Positions 16,476 to 23,658 of a stretch of 33,836 bases of DNA are shown piece by piece; position 1 is the stretch's first letter; the number at the start of each line of letters is the position of its first letter. The notes under the pieces were generated by a model that ran no database searches, was not told the DNA's origin, and worked only from the letters and a program-made list of their open reading frames with translations. Origin of the DNA: Chryseobacterium sp. (GTDB lineage Bacteria > Bacteroidota > Bacteroidia > Flavobacteriales > Weeksellaceae); the NCBI GenBank assembly GCA_027492795.1, contig JAPUEB010000045.1, positions 1-33,836 on the forward strand, given 5' to 3'. The translations under genes and the position numbers were made by a program.

Positions 16476-16738
16476 TGTGGACATTTGATTTCACGGATGA
16501 AGCAAAAGACCATGTTGCATTCTTTAAAAAATCTGGAGATAAAGTTGTTTTAAAGAAAATTAATGGTTTAATAAAAGAAATTTGCATCACTCCATTTTCA
16601 GGAACAGGAAAGCCAGAACCTTTAAAACACAATCTTTCAGGGCTTTGGTCGCGAAGAATAAACAGAGAACACCGAATAGTATATGAAGTTTTAGACAAAA
16701 TCATCGTCATACACTCTCTAAAAGGTCATTACGAATAA
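16475..16738 (+). CDS. Txe/YoeB-family mRNA interferase toxin
   Basis: This is an 87-residue RelE-superfamily toxin. YoeB cuts mRNA in the ribosomal A site. Family features are present: the start WTFDFTDEAKDH, the GTGKPEPLKHNLSGLWSRRI segment with catalytic Glu and Arg candidates, REHRIVYEV, and the C-terminal VIHSLKGHYE with the conserved His-Tyr pair needed for catalysis. All key positions look intact, so the toxin is probably active. It overlaps its antitoxin by 1 nt and is followed by a strong terminator. Confidence 0.93.
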   Translation: MWTFDFTDEAKDHVAFFKKSGDKVVLKKINGLIKEICITPFSGTGKPEPLKHNLSGLWSRRINREHRIVYEVLDKIIVIHSLKGHYE

Positions 16739-16743
16739 AATCA

Positions 16744-16774
16744 AAACGGCTTCAGAAAATTTCTGAAGCCGTTT
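16744..16774. terminator. Bidirectional terminator between converging genes
   Basis: AAACGGCTTCAG pairs perfectly with CTGAAGCCGTTT around an AAAATTT loop, with A-rich flanks on one side and T-rich on the other. It serves the toxin gene from the left and the gene 16804-17214 from the right. Confidence 0.85.
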
Positions 16775-16803
16775 CTACAATTATATATGGAAACTTATAA
16801 AAG

Positions 16804-17214
16804 TCAAGGTTTTAAGTTGAAATAGGTGATTAGATAATACGCTCCCCAAGCCAAAATAACCATAATCAGCACCCAAATCCAAACAGGAATGGTTTGCGGC
16901 GTTTCGCTACCTTCAATCACAAAACTTTTTTGATTACCTTTGTCGTAAGCATTTAACATTAAGGGAATTACGCCGTCTACAATATCATTTTCCTTCAATC
17001 CTTCCACACTGATTGCTGGTCCGTTTTTTACCGTAAAATTTATTTTTCGGATGCCTTCTTTTCCTGTTGGCGACTGACTTACAATTTTCAGAATATGTTC
17101 GCCGTCGGTCAATTTTGAGGTATCAAAATCAAAAACAATCGGGGTTTCCAATTCTGCAATCGGCTTGGTTTCATCGTCTATGAAGAGGAAAACTTTGCTT
17201 CGGTCTTTTGTCAT
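16804..17214 (-). CDS. Tail-anchored Ig-like protein next to the cbb3 oxidase genes
   Basis: This 136-residue protein has an N-terminal beta-rich region (KVFLFIDDETKPIAELETP, then DGEHILKIVSQSPTGKEG) reading like one Ig-like/cadherin-type fold. A linker and one C-terminal transmembrane helix follow (VWIWVLIMVILAWGAYYLI, about 110-128). There is no signal peptide and no CxxCH, so it does not bind haem c. Proteins of this kind recur beside cbb3 oxidase genes in Flavobacteria, as far as I recall, suggesting an assembly or accessory subunit. It is third in the minus-strand set ccoN, ccoO, 17273-17533, 16804-17214. A CCTCAA hexamer tract occupies the 58-bp gap before its start. Confidence 0.7.
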   Translation of the reverse strand: MTKDRSKVFLFIDDETKPIAELETPIVFDFDTSKLTDGEHILKIVSQSPTGKEGIRKINFTVKNGPAISVEGLKENDIVDGVIPLMLNAYDKGNQKSFVIEGSETPQTIPVWIWVLIMVILAWGAYYLITYFNLKP

Positions 17215-17218
17215 TGTT

Positions 17219-17270
17219 ATTGAGGTTAAGGTTAAGGTTGAGGTTGAGGTTGAGGTTGAGGCTGAGGTTG
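17219..17270. repeat. Hexamer tandem repeat (CCTCAA) in the leader of 16804-17214
   Basis: On the plus strand GAGGTTAAGGTTAAGGTTGAGGTTGAGG continues to 17270, i.e. CCTCAA/CCTTAA units read on the gene's strand. The tract fills nearly the whole space between two genes and ends 4 nt from the ATG. Confidence 0.9.
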
Positions 17271-17272
17271 TT

Positions 17273-17533
17273 TTATTCTAAAAAAGAATATTTGATGTGT
17301 TTTTTGTCTTTTTCTCCGGGTTTTACTAAAAATTTAACGGAATAATAGAGCGTTATCAGCGTGATAATTCCCACAATTCCTACGATGAGCCAGTCCATAT
17401 TTCCGTCGGGACCGGTTCCGTGAGTGATGTTTTTTGTAATTTTGGGTTGTTGTAATTTACAGGCGTCACAAGCAAAAGCAAAGTTTGCGATTGCGATGAA
17501 TACGAAGACAAATATTTGTTTTAGATTTTTCAT
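17273..17533 (-). CDS. Small exported membrane protein with a CDAC motif
   Basis: This 86-residue protein has a signal peptide (KNLKQIFVFVFIAIANFAFA) followed at once by CDACKLQQPK, then a short periplasmic stretch with GTGPDGNMD and a second hydrophobic helix (WLIVGIVGIITLITLYYSVKFLV). The two Cys could be a thiol pair or a metal (copper) site. It is not a haem c site because no His follows. The first Cys could be a lipidation site, but AFAC is a weak lipobox. Location beside ccoNO suggests a role in oxidase assembly; I do not recognise a named family. Confidence 0.65.
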   Translation of the reverse strand: MKNLKQIFVFVFIAIANFAFACDACKLQQPKITKNITHGTGPDGNMDWLIVGIVGIITLITLYYSVKFLVKPGEKDKKHIKYSFLE

Positions 17534-17819
17534 TTTTTTTTAATTTCTCACAGATTACACAGATTTTCACAGATTTTTTTAAAACCACAAAAGACACAAA
17601 AGCGTCATTGCGAGGAACGAAGCAATCTAAGATGGAACTTATTGTGTTTATTAAGTTTACAATATTGAAAATCAAAGATTTTCTTTTTATGAGGATTCAC
17701 TTTTTTAAAAATAAATTAATAACATCTTTTTGTCATTCCGTAGGAATCTCAACTATTAATTTCCATTGTTCTTTTTCTAAAATTCTTTCAAAATAAATTC
17801 CAAAATATTTCTTTCTGTT

Positions 17820-18044
17820 CTTTTGTCTTGAAACAAAAGAAACAAAAGTTCAAGACTTGGATTTTTTTGCTAAAAAATTAAAATTTCTTTTAAGAAAATT
17901 TCCAAACTCGCTCGGAAACGAGATTTGGTCTTTATAGTTAAATTTTTGCCTCGCTCAAACAGTGGAAATTTTTATGCAGTTATAATTTACACGATTTGTT
18001 CACAAGAAATTTTAATTTTTCTTAACGCAAAAAACTCCTAGGTC
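17820..18044. repeat. Long-hairpin element, copy B
   Basis: This is the same element as 15929-16125. Arms 17873-17888 and 18005-18020 pair perfectly over 16 nt, and AAATTTCC (17896-17903) pairs with GGAAATTT (17964-17971). The outer arm sequence (AAAAATTAAAATTTCT) differs from copy A. The right half carries about 30 extra bases. The end is the conserved CTTAACGCAAAAAACTCCTAGGTC. Confidence 0.85.
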
Positions 18045-18130
18045 GGAAATTCGGTGCCTAATCAAGATATGCTTCATTTACTTTATTTACTACTCTCAAA
18101 TATTAACTTTTATGATTTATCATTTTAAAT

Positions 18131-18191
18131 TTTGGCTAAAGCCAATTGATTTTCATTTTTTGTAAATGGGCTAAAGCCCGTTCCTATTGAT
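18131..18191. repeat. Two mini-hairpins with CTATTGAT linker
   Basis: TTGGCTAAAGCCAA and GGGCTAAAGCCC are followed by GTTCCTATTGATAG. The same hairpins and linker occur at 29815-29879, beside the unknown gene in the nrd interval. Confidence 0.8.
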
Positions 18192-18292
18192 AGATTCTGT
18201 ATTTCAAATAGAAATCTTGGATTTCTGAACTTTTTTGTCCTTTTGAAAAACTTAAAATCGTATCAATTCTTTTGTGACTTTTGTGGTTTAAA

Positions 18293-19285
18293 TTATTTCA
18301 AACCCTCCATAATTTTCTTCACATCCTCCAATTTCACAGGTGGCGCAGAGTTTCCCCAAGAACTTCTTTCGTGGTTGATGAGCGCCGTTACTTGTTCTGG
18401 CGTTAAACTCGCGGTTGTTCCTACATTTGGCATTGCTGCCCATTCTGGACGAGGGTCGTAACCTTTCATAATTATCGTAACATACAATTCCAAATCGTTT
18501 CCGTTCACAATCGGACTTCCTTTTAATGGCGGAAATGCTCCTGCCAAACCTTCTCCATTCGCTTGGTGGCACGCAACGCAGTTTGCAGTGTAAATTTCGC
18601 CTCCGTCGGGTAATGCTGCTCCTGCTCCACCTGCTGCTTTTTTCTCTTTTTGTTTGTATAAAAATTCTGGCGATGGCGTTCCGTCTGGAAGTTTTACCTG
18701 TTTTAATGATTTTAAATAAGCCACCAATTGCAGTGCTTCTTTCGTTGCTACAATTTTTTTGAATTTATTTTTTAAGAATTTTTCAGGAACTTTTACTTCT
18801 ACATCGCCTTTTTCCAAGTAATCTTTTTCCAAGAAAAGCCATTTGTAAGACGGCATCACACTTTCCGCAACCGTTGCTCTTGGCTGATAAAGATGCACCA
18901 AATGCCAATCGTCGCTTGGTTGTCGCGCTCCAATATTCGTTAAATCGGGGCCTGTTCTTTCGGAACCCAATAAATTGGCGGTATTTCTCCAAATATCTTG
19001 TCGTTTGTTCATCGCATAATCTGCGGAAACATTCGGTCTTTCACCAAAAACTTTGTCCATATCCACATTTCTAACTTGCTGAGTATGACACGCAATACAA
19101 CCTTCCTGAATGTAAATCGCTTTTCCGGCGGCTTCCATTTTCGTGAGTGGTTTTGCGCCAGCAAGTGGTTTGTGAACTCTTTGATTTTCCAATGCGGGAA
19201 GTATCGCAATATTCAGCGTGAGGAACAGAAAAAATATCAGCGCCGACCAAAAAAGAGTTTGATGATTATTGAGAAATTTATACAT
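18293..19285 (-). CDS. ccoO: cbb3 oxidase subunit II (CcoO/FixO) fused to a C-terminal cytochrome c domain
   Basis: This 330-residue membrane-anchored dihaem cytochrome c has an N-terminal anchor (LFWSALIFFLFLTLNIAIL, 11-29). The CcoO domain carries haem motif CIACH (63-67), QQVRNVD after it, GPDLTNIGAR and the axial-Met segment SVMPSYKWL (Met144). A linker is followed by a second cytochrome domain with CVACH (236-240) and AAMPNVG (Met285). The second domain takes the place of the separate dihaem CcoP, which is absent here. Electrons would pass from this subunit to CcoN. It begins 2 nt downstream of the ccoN stop. Confidence 0.92.
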   Translation of the reverse strand: MYKFLNNHQTLFWSALIFFLFLTLNIAILPALENQRVHKPLAGAKPLTKMEAAGKAIYIQEGCIACHTQQVRNVDMDKVFGERPNVSADYAMNKRQDIWRNTANLLGSERTGPDLTNIGARQPSDDWHLVHLYQPRATVAESVMPSYKWLFLEKDYLEKGDVEVKVPEKFLKNKFKKIVATKEALQLVAYLKSLKQVKLPDGTPSPEFLYKQKEKKAAGGAGAALPDGGEIYTANCVACHQANGEGLAGAFPPLKGSPIVNGNDLELYVTIIMKGYDPRPEWAAMPNVGTTASLTPEQVTALINHERSSWGNSAPPVKLEDVKKIMEGLK

Positions 19286-19287
19286 TT

Positions 19288-21042
19288 TTACTTTTGTTGA
19301 GGGTTGAATTCGGTGTTTTTAAGTTGTCTTTTGGCTTCCAAAATTTCGGATGCAGTGGTTGGAACAAAAATTTCGGGTTTTCCGTTCACCATTTTATAAA
19401 AATTGAAGGCGAAAATAAGGTGCGAAATCCACATCATACTTCCTCCAATCGCTCTCCACAACCAATAGGGAACGGAATGAACCACACTTTCTATAAACGG
19501 TTTTTTCTCCATCCACATCAATCCTTTTTCGGTGGAACCTATCATTAATGGAACCGTGTAAAACATCAAACCAATCAAAGCCATCCAAAAGTGCGTTCCT
19601 ACCAAAGTTTTTGGCGGTTCTTTTCCTGTAATTCTCGGAACTAAAGTATAAGTGAACGCAAAAAGCATAAAAGTGATAATTCCATACATCGTGAGATGCG
19701 AATGCGCCACCGTAAAATCGGTAAAATGCCAAATCAAATTCGTAAAACGAAACGCTTCCGCCGTTCCCTGAAGCGAACCTGTGAAGTAAAATAAAGTCGC
19801 TATTAAATAAAACGGCAATACATAACTGGTTTTGAGTTGATGCCAAGAACCATTAAAAGTGAATAAAAAGTTCGCCGTTCCTGCAACTACGGGAATCACC
19901 ATTCCAACGCTCGCAACAATCGCCACCGTTTGAATCCACCAAGGAATTGCGCTGAAAATAAAGTGGTGACTACCGATTAAAGTATAAAACAAAATCTGCG
20001 TCCAAAATGCGAGAACTCCCAAACTGTATGAATAAATCGGTTTGTTAAGTTGTTGAGGCAGAAAGTAATACATTAATCCCAAACAGAAAAACATAAACCA
20101 CATTCCCACACCTTGATGCATATAATACCCTTGAATTATTGTTTCCGCCAAACCACTTTGCCAAAAAGGAAGGTACGCAACTACCAGAATTACAATCACA
20201 TACATTACCGCAGAAATAATATACCAATTGGAAACATAAATGTCTTCGGTTTTTCTAGTAGCAACAGTTTTCAAAAAATTATAAAGCGAAAGCACGACTC
20301 CCGCTGCGAAAATCACCATAATTGGCCAAATATATTCTCGGTATTCTCCACCACTGTTGTTGATTCCCGCCATTAGAGAAATCGTTCCGCAAATCACAGC
20401 GATATTCAATAAAATTAAGGCATAATAACCGAGTTTTGTGCTGTAAAGATTCACATTTCCAACACGCGGAATCACATAATTGGCAAATCCCAACATCGCA
20501 ATGGAAGCCCAACCCCAAAAAACCATATTCGTATGAACTGGACGCAATCTCCCGAAACTGAGCCAACTTTGATGGTCAACATCGGGTGCAACGAATTTAA
20601 TACCCAAATATTCGCCAATGGAAGTTCCCAAAACCAACCAAAAAATAGCGCATCCTAAATACAGAAGCACCATTTTTGAAACATCTTTAGACACATAATT
20701 TTGGTCTTTGATGCTTTTTTTGTGAGGAATAACGCGCAGTTCAGCAACCGTATTTACATTCGTAATAATCCCTTTTTTGTCCACCGGTTTTTGATTTCCC
20801 GACAATACATTTTCAGGAAGTTGGTATTGAAGTTGGCGTTCCCGCTCTTCGTAAGCCGCCAATTCTTCTTCGGAAAGATTATCCAATTTTTTCAGAAAAG
20901 CAGAACGCTCATTCCTTTTTTTCAAATGGAGATAGGTGGAATAAAGTTTGAGAACGGCCAAAATAAGACCTGCGATTACGGGAATAAGAATCAGAAAAAT
21001 AGTAATCTGTATCCCCGATTCACCAAAAAGTGATGCATTCAT
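19288..21042 (-). CDS. ccoN: cbb3-type cytochrome c oxidase subunit I, with N-terminal extension
   Basis: This is the catalytic subunit of a high-affinity terminal oxidase (584 aa, about 12-13 membrane helices). The ligands are visible: His170 (RPVHTN) and His449 for low-spin haem b, His447 for haem b3, His309 (YMHQG) and His359/His360 (GSHH) for CuB. Tyr353 is six residues before the His pair. This is the cross-linked tyrosine of oxygen-reducing cbb3 enzymes, which nitric oxide reductases lack, so oxygen reduction is favoured. Residues 1-120 are an extension with one helix (13-35) and a charged linker, resembling a fused CcoQ-like piece. An Rrf2 regulator lies upstream. Confidence 0.93.
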   Translation of the reverse strand: MNASLFGESGIQITIFLILIPVIAGLILAVLKLYSTYLHLKKRNERSAFLKKLDNLSEEELAAYEERERQLQYQLPENVLSGNQKPVDKKGIITNVNTVAELRVIPHKKSIKDQNYVSKDVSKMVLLYLGCAIFWLVLGTSIGEYLGIKFVAPDVDHQSWLSFGRLRPVHTNMVFWGWASIAMLGFANYVIPRVGNVNLYSTKLGYYALILLNIAVICGTISLMAGINNSGGEYREYIWPIMVIFAAGVVLSLYNFLKTVATRKTEDIYVSNWYIISAVMYVIVILVVAYLPFWQSGLAETIIQGYYMHQGVGMWFMFFCLGLMYYFLPQQLNKPIYSYSLGVLAFWTQILFYTLIGSHHFIFSAIPWWIQTVAIVASVGMVIPVVAGTANFLFTFNGSWHQLKTSYVLPFYLIATLFYFTGSLQGTAEAFRFTNLIWHFTDFTVAHSHLTMYGIITFMLFAFTYTLVPRITGKEPPKTLVGTHFWMALIGLMFYTVPLMIGSTEKGLMWMEKKPFIESVVHSVPYWLWRAIGGSMMWISHLIFAFNFYKMVNGKPEIFVPTTASEILEAKRQLKNTEFNPQQK

Positions 21043-21127
21043 AAATTAAAAGATATTTTTGTCCTTTATTTTTGTAAAATTTTTTGAAGGTTTCTTCAAA
21101 AAATTCTACTATATTTTCTTAATTGTT

Positions 21128-21323
21128 CTTTTGTCTTGGAACAAAAGAACCAAAAGTTCAAGACTGGATTTTTTTGCTAAAAATTTTAAAAACTTCCTAA
21201 AATTCTCCAAACTCGCGCGATACTCAATTTCGTTGTTAAAATTAAATTCTAGCGCGCTCAAACAAGGAGAATTTCTTAACGGAATTTTTTTAAATTTTTC
21301 TTAACGCAAAAAACTCCTAGGTC
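21128..21323. repeat. Long-hairpin element, copy C
   Basis: This is the third copy of the element, between ccoN and the Rrf2 gene. Arms 21179-21197 and 21281-21299 pair at 17 of 19 positions, AATTCTCC (21201-21208) with GGAGAATT (21266-21273), and GCGCG (21215-21219) with CGCGC (21253-21257). In copy A the equivalent pairs are AAATTTCC/GGAAATTT and GGCGG/CCGCC, i.e. compensating changes. Confidence 0.85.
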
Positions 21324-21340
21324 GCTCCAAAAATTGCGCA

Positions 21341-21775
21341 TTATCGTTTCAGAAAGGCATTTCCAACAATAACTTCGGTTGCCAAATCTTTCAAAGAGGT
21401 TTGCTCCAAACTTTCGCGGATGTTTTCGCGAATTTCTTTGAATTTAAAATGCAATGGACAAGGTTTTTGCTCGTTACATTTTTTCAAACCCAAACTGCAA
21501 TCTTGGTAAAGACTTTGTCCGTCAATCGTGAAGACGACATTCCAAAGTTTTACTCTGTCCAAATCCGTTTCGCTTACAAAAAAACCGCCATTTGGTCCTT
21601 TTGCAGAACTTAAAATATTGGTTTTTACCAATTTCTGCAAAATTTTTGCAGTGAATGCTTCCGGAGAATCTGTCGCCGTTGCAATCTCTTTCAGACTTAC
21701 TTTTCTGTCCTTTATAGATTGTTTCGCCACATAAATGGTTGCCCGAATTGCATATTCACAAGATTTTGAAAACAT
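21341..21775 (-). CDS. Rrf2-family transcriptional regulator with Fe-S cysteines
   Basis: This 144-residue winged-helix protein starts MFSKSCEYAIRATIYVA, the usual Rrf2 opening. The HTH is near 26-50 (VSLKEIATATDSPEAFTAKILQKLV) with the wing KGPNGGFFV (59-67). Three cysteines, Cys93, Cys100 and Cys106 (DCSLGLKKC...PCPLHF), match the cluster-binding loop of IscR/NsrR-type sensors. It probably senses NO, oxygen or Fe-S status. Being directly upstream of ccoN on the same strand, it is the natural candidate regulator of the oxidase genes. IscR identity is unlikely because no isc/suf genes are near. Confidence 0.92.
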   Translation of the reverse strand: MFSKSCEYAIRATIYVAKQSIKDRKVSLKEIATATDSPEAFTAKILQKLVKTNILSSAKGPNGGFFVSETDLDRVKLWNVVFTIDGQSLYQDCSLGLKKCNEQKPCPLHFKFKEIRENIRESLEQTSLKDLATEVIVGNAFLKR

Positions 21776-21882
21776 TTGATTTCTGCGTTTGCTAATTTAG
21801 AAGTTATAAAAACAATAAAGGATAAAATAGTCTTTTGTTTTATCTATGATAGGTATTTGATTTTACGATAATGTGCGTTACT

Positions 21883-22003
21883 CGTCATTGCGAGCGAAAC
21901 GAAGTGAAGCGCGGCAATCCTTTGAAACTATATACTCCTTTAATTATACAAGAATAATTATAAACAGATTGCTTCGTCGTCGTTCCTTCTCCTCGCAATG
22001 ACG
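21883..22003. repeat. CGTCATTGCGAG palindromic repeat
   Basis: CGTCATTGCGAGCGAAACGAAG at the left pairs with CTTCTCCTCGCAATGACG at the right, around GCAATC/GATTGC inner arms. It forms a 121-bp imperfect palindrome between two genes. Related full or partial units lie at 17603-17628, 28145-28203, 28283-28353 and 30027-30063. Confidence 0.85.
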
Positions 22004-22011
22004 ACTCATAA

Positions 22012-22896
22012 TCAAAACAAAGTTTTCGCTTCCGCCATTACTGGAACGTGAATTTCCGTACCAAATTCTTTGTTGAATTTCTCAATAAAATACGCGGAAA
22101 GCAACGGCGATGCTTTTTCAATATTCTGATGAACGAAAAAATATAGGTTTTCCAAACCTTCGCTTTGCCAAACTTTGATGCGTTCCAACCAATCATCCAA
22201 TCTTGTGTAATCACTTTCTGCATTAGCGCCGACATAACGAATAAAAGCAGTTGGAGTAGTTAATCGCATATGAAGCATATCTCTTCTTCCGGCGGTATCT
22301 ACGATGATATTCGTGATGTTATTTTCCTCGAAAAGTGACGTTGTTTTATCAAAGACTTCTTGGTTTGAAAACCATTCGTTGTTGCGAAGTTCTATTGCGA
22401 GGGGAATTTCTTTGGGCCAATCTTTTACGAATTTTTCTAAGCGTTCGTAATCTTTCGGCTTAAAATTATCGTGTAATTGTAAGAAAACCATTCCCAGTTT
22501 TTCATCAAAATTGAGAACTGAAGTTGCAAATTGTGTCACAACATCCGTGATATTTAACAATCTGCGAAAATGCGAAACGGTATTCGTGATTTTTGGAAAA
22601 AATTTGAAATCTTTTGGCGTTTTTTCTTTCCAGGTTTGCACCTGTTCCGGAGAAGGCATTCCGTAGAAAGTCGCGTTTAACTCAATGGAATTAAATTGTG
22701 TAGCGTAATACGTGAGTTCGTCTTTTGTTCCTTTTGGATAGAAACCTTTCAAATCGGTTTTGTTCCATTTGGCGCAACCGATGGATATATTTTCAAGACC
22801 TTTTTTATTCTTTTTCAGAATTTCTGCAGTTCGTGGATGGTCTTTTGGTAAGGTAAAATCTATTTGCGACGGGTCTTCTACTTGTCCGAATTTCAT
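22012..22896 (-). CDS. DUF72 (YecE-like) protein
   Basis: This 294-residue TIM-barrel-type protein of the DUF72 family shows ISIGCAKWNKTDLKGFYP near 37-54, FNSIELNATFYGMPSPEQV near 68-86, FFPKITNTVSHF near 98-109, LQLHDNF near 139 and the late VRYVGAN-like segment (FIRYVGANAESDY). The biochemical role of the family is not established. The gene has no operon partner; the neighbours on both sides are separated by repeats. The ATG at 22896 gives the normal family length. Confidence 0.92.
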   Translation of the reverse strand: MKFGQVEDPSQIDFTLPKDHPRTAEILKKNKKGLENISIGCAKWNKTDLKGFYPKGTKDELTYYATQFNSIELNATFYGMPSPEQVQTWKEKTPKDFKFFPKITNTVSHFRRLLNITDVVTQFATSVLNFDEKLGMVFLQLHDNFKPKDYERLEKFVKDWPKEIPLAIELRNNEWFSNQEVFDKTTSLFEENNITNIIVDTAGRRDMLHMRLTTPTAFIRYVGANAESDYTRLDDWLERIKVWQSEGLENLYFFVHQNIEKASPLLSAYFIEKFNKEFGTEIHVPVMAEAKTLF

Positions 22897-23092
22897 TTTA
22901 TAAAATTTGAGATTTTAAAGTTAATAATTTCTCACAGATTCCACAGATTTTCACAGAATGTTTTGCTGATAAAAAAACCCTGTTTGTCATTCTGTGGGAA
23001 ACCTAACGAAGTGGTTTTTGCTATTAGAAAAATAAATTTTGGATTCAATTGATGAATCCAATTAAACTCATTAAAAAAATCTTTCTAAAAAT

Positions 23093-23123
23093 TTGTTTTA
23101 GTTTGGAATCCTAACTATATTTG
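23093..23123 (+). promoter_or_regulatory. Promoter of the thiol protein-DUF2024-MarR operon
   Basis: TTG (23093-23095) and TATATTTG (23116-23123) are separated by 20 nt, a full match to TTG-N(17-23)-TAnnTTTG. The ATG follows at 23162, leaving a leader of about 30 nt, long enough to hold an operator for the operon's own MarR protein. Confidence 0.65.
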
Positions 23124-23161
23124 TTTCGACAATTTTGTCCAATCATTTAAAATTTTACATT

Positions 23162-23395
23162 ATGAAAAAGTCAGTTTTTTATCACGCAGGTTGTCCTGTT
23201 TGTGTGAGTGCCGAAAAAGAAATCATTGAATTAATCGGGAATGAGAATGTGGAAGTCGTTCATTTGGGCGAACAGAAAAACCGTATTTCTGAAGCAGAAA
23301 ACGCAGGTGTAAAATCGGTTCCTGCACTTTTGACACCCAATAACAACGTGCTTCACCTAAATTTTGGTGCAAGCATAGAAGATGTGAAAGGATAA
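23162..23395 (+). CDS. Small thioredoxin-fold protein with a CPVC motif
   Basis: This 77-residue protein has the layout of a glutaredoxin or thioredoxin core: KKSVFYHAGCPVCVSAEKEI with Cys11 and Cys14, a beta strand VEVVHLGE, and the cis-proline segment VKSVPALLT. It likely reduces or forms disulfides in the cytoplasm; there is no signal peptide. The ATG at 23162 is preferred to one nine codons earlier because it matches the fold and follows the promoter. Its stop overlaps the next ATG by one base (TAATG). Confidence 0.85.
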   Translation: MKKSVFYHAGCPVCVSAEKEIIELIGNENVEVVHLGEQKNRISEAENAGVKSVPALLTPNNNVLHLNFGASIEDVKG

Positions 23396-23658
23396 TGAGA
23401 GCCGCTGTTTGGGACACTTATGTAAACAGAACCGACGGAAAAGTGATGCATTTTGACATCATCGTTCCTGAAGAACTGAAAGATGAGCAAAAAATTTTTA
23501 ATTTTGGAAAAGAATATCTGAAAAGCAAAAATCAGAATTACAGCGATTTTGGTTCAAAGGAATGTCGTTTTTGCCACATTGAAAACGCTTCCGATGAAGT
23601 GAAAAACGCCATTGAAAAGCAAGGATATTTTATTTACGAAATGGAAAATTGTGACTGA
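23395..23658 (+). CDS. DUF2024 family protein
   Basis: This 87-residue protein starts RAAVWDTYVNRTDGKVMHFDIIVPEEL, the DUF2024 pattern. It has a CRFCHIE motif (Cys57, Cys60, His61) in the second half and the ending GYFIYEMENC. The function of the family is not known to me; CxxCH here is probably a metal or redox site, since there is no signal peptide for haem c attachment. It is overlapped by 1 nt upstream and 8 nt downstream in a tight three-gene operon. Confidence 0.85.
   Translation: MRAAVWDTYVNRTDGKVMHFDIIVPEELKDEQKIFNFGKEYLKSKNQNYSDFGSKECRFCHIENASDEVKNAIEKQGYFIYEMENCD

Larger units (their letters stand above)
17534..18292. other. 759-bp intergenic region made of repeats
   Basis: In order, it holds CACAGATT units (17548-17573), CCACAAAAGACACAAAAG (17584-17601) with its inverted counterpart near 18271-18291, a CGTCATTGCGAGGAACGAAGCAATC unit (17603-17628), a TGTCATTCCGTAGGAATCT unit (17730-17748; similar at 22985), the long-hairpin element copy B (17820-18044) and two small hairpins with the CTATTGAT linker (18131-18191). 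I see no gene in it. Confidence 0.75.

Noticed and set aside
17273-17533. Haem c protein, from the CDAC motif
   Set aside because: CxxC is followed by Lys, not His, so no haem attachment site exists.
19288-21042. Nitric oxide reductase NorB
   Set aside because: Tyr353 lies six residues before the HH pair, as in cbb3 oxidases, and the partner has CcoO motifs. Only the HSH helix is NorB-like.
17820-21323. Composite transposon carrying the cbb3 genes between hairpin elements B and C
   Set aside because: No transposase or target duplication is visible and the oxidase genes look native in composition. A third copy lies outside, so flanking may be chance.
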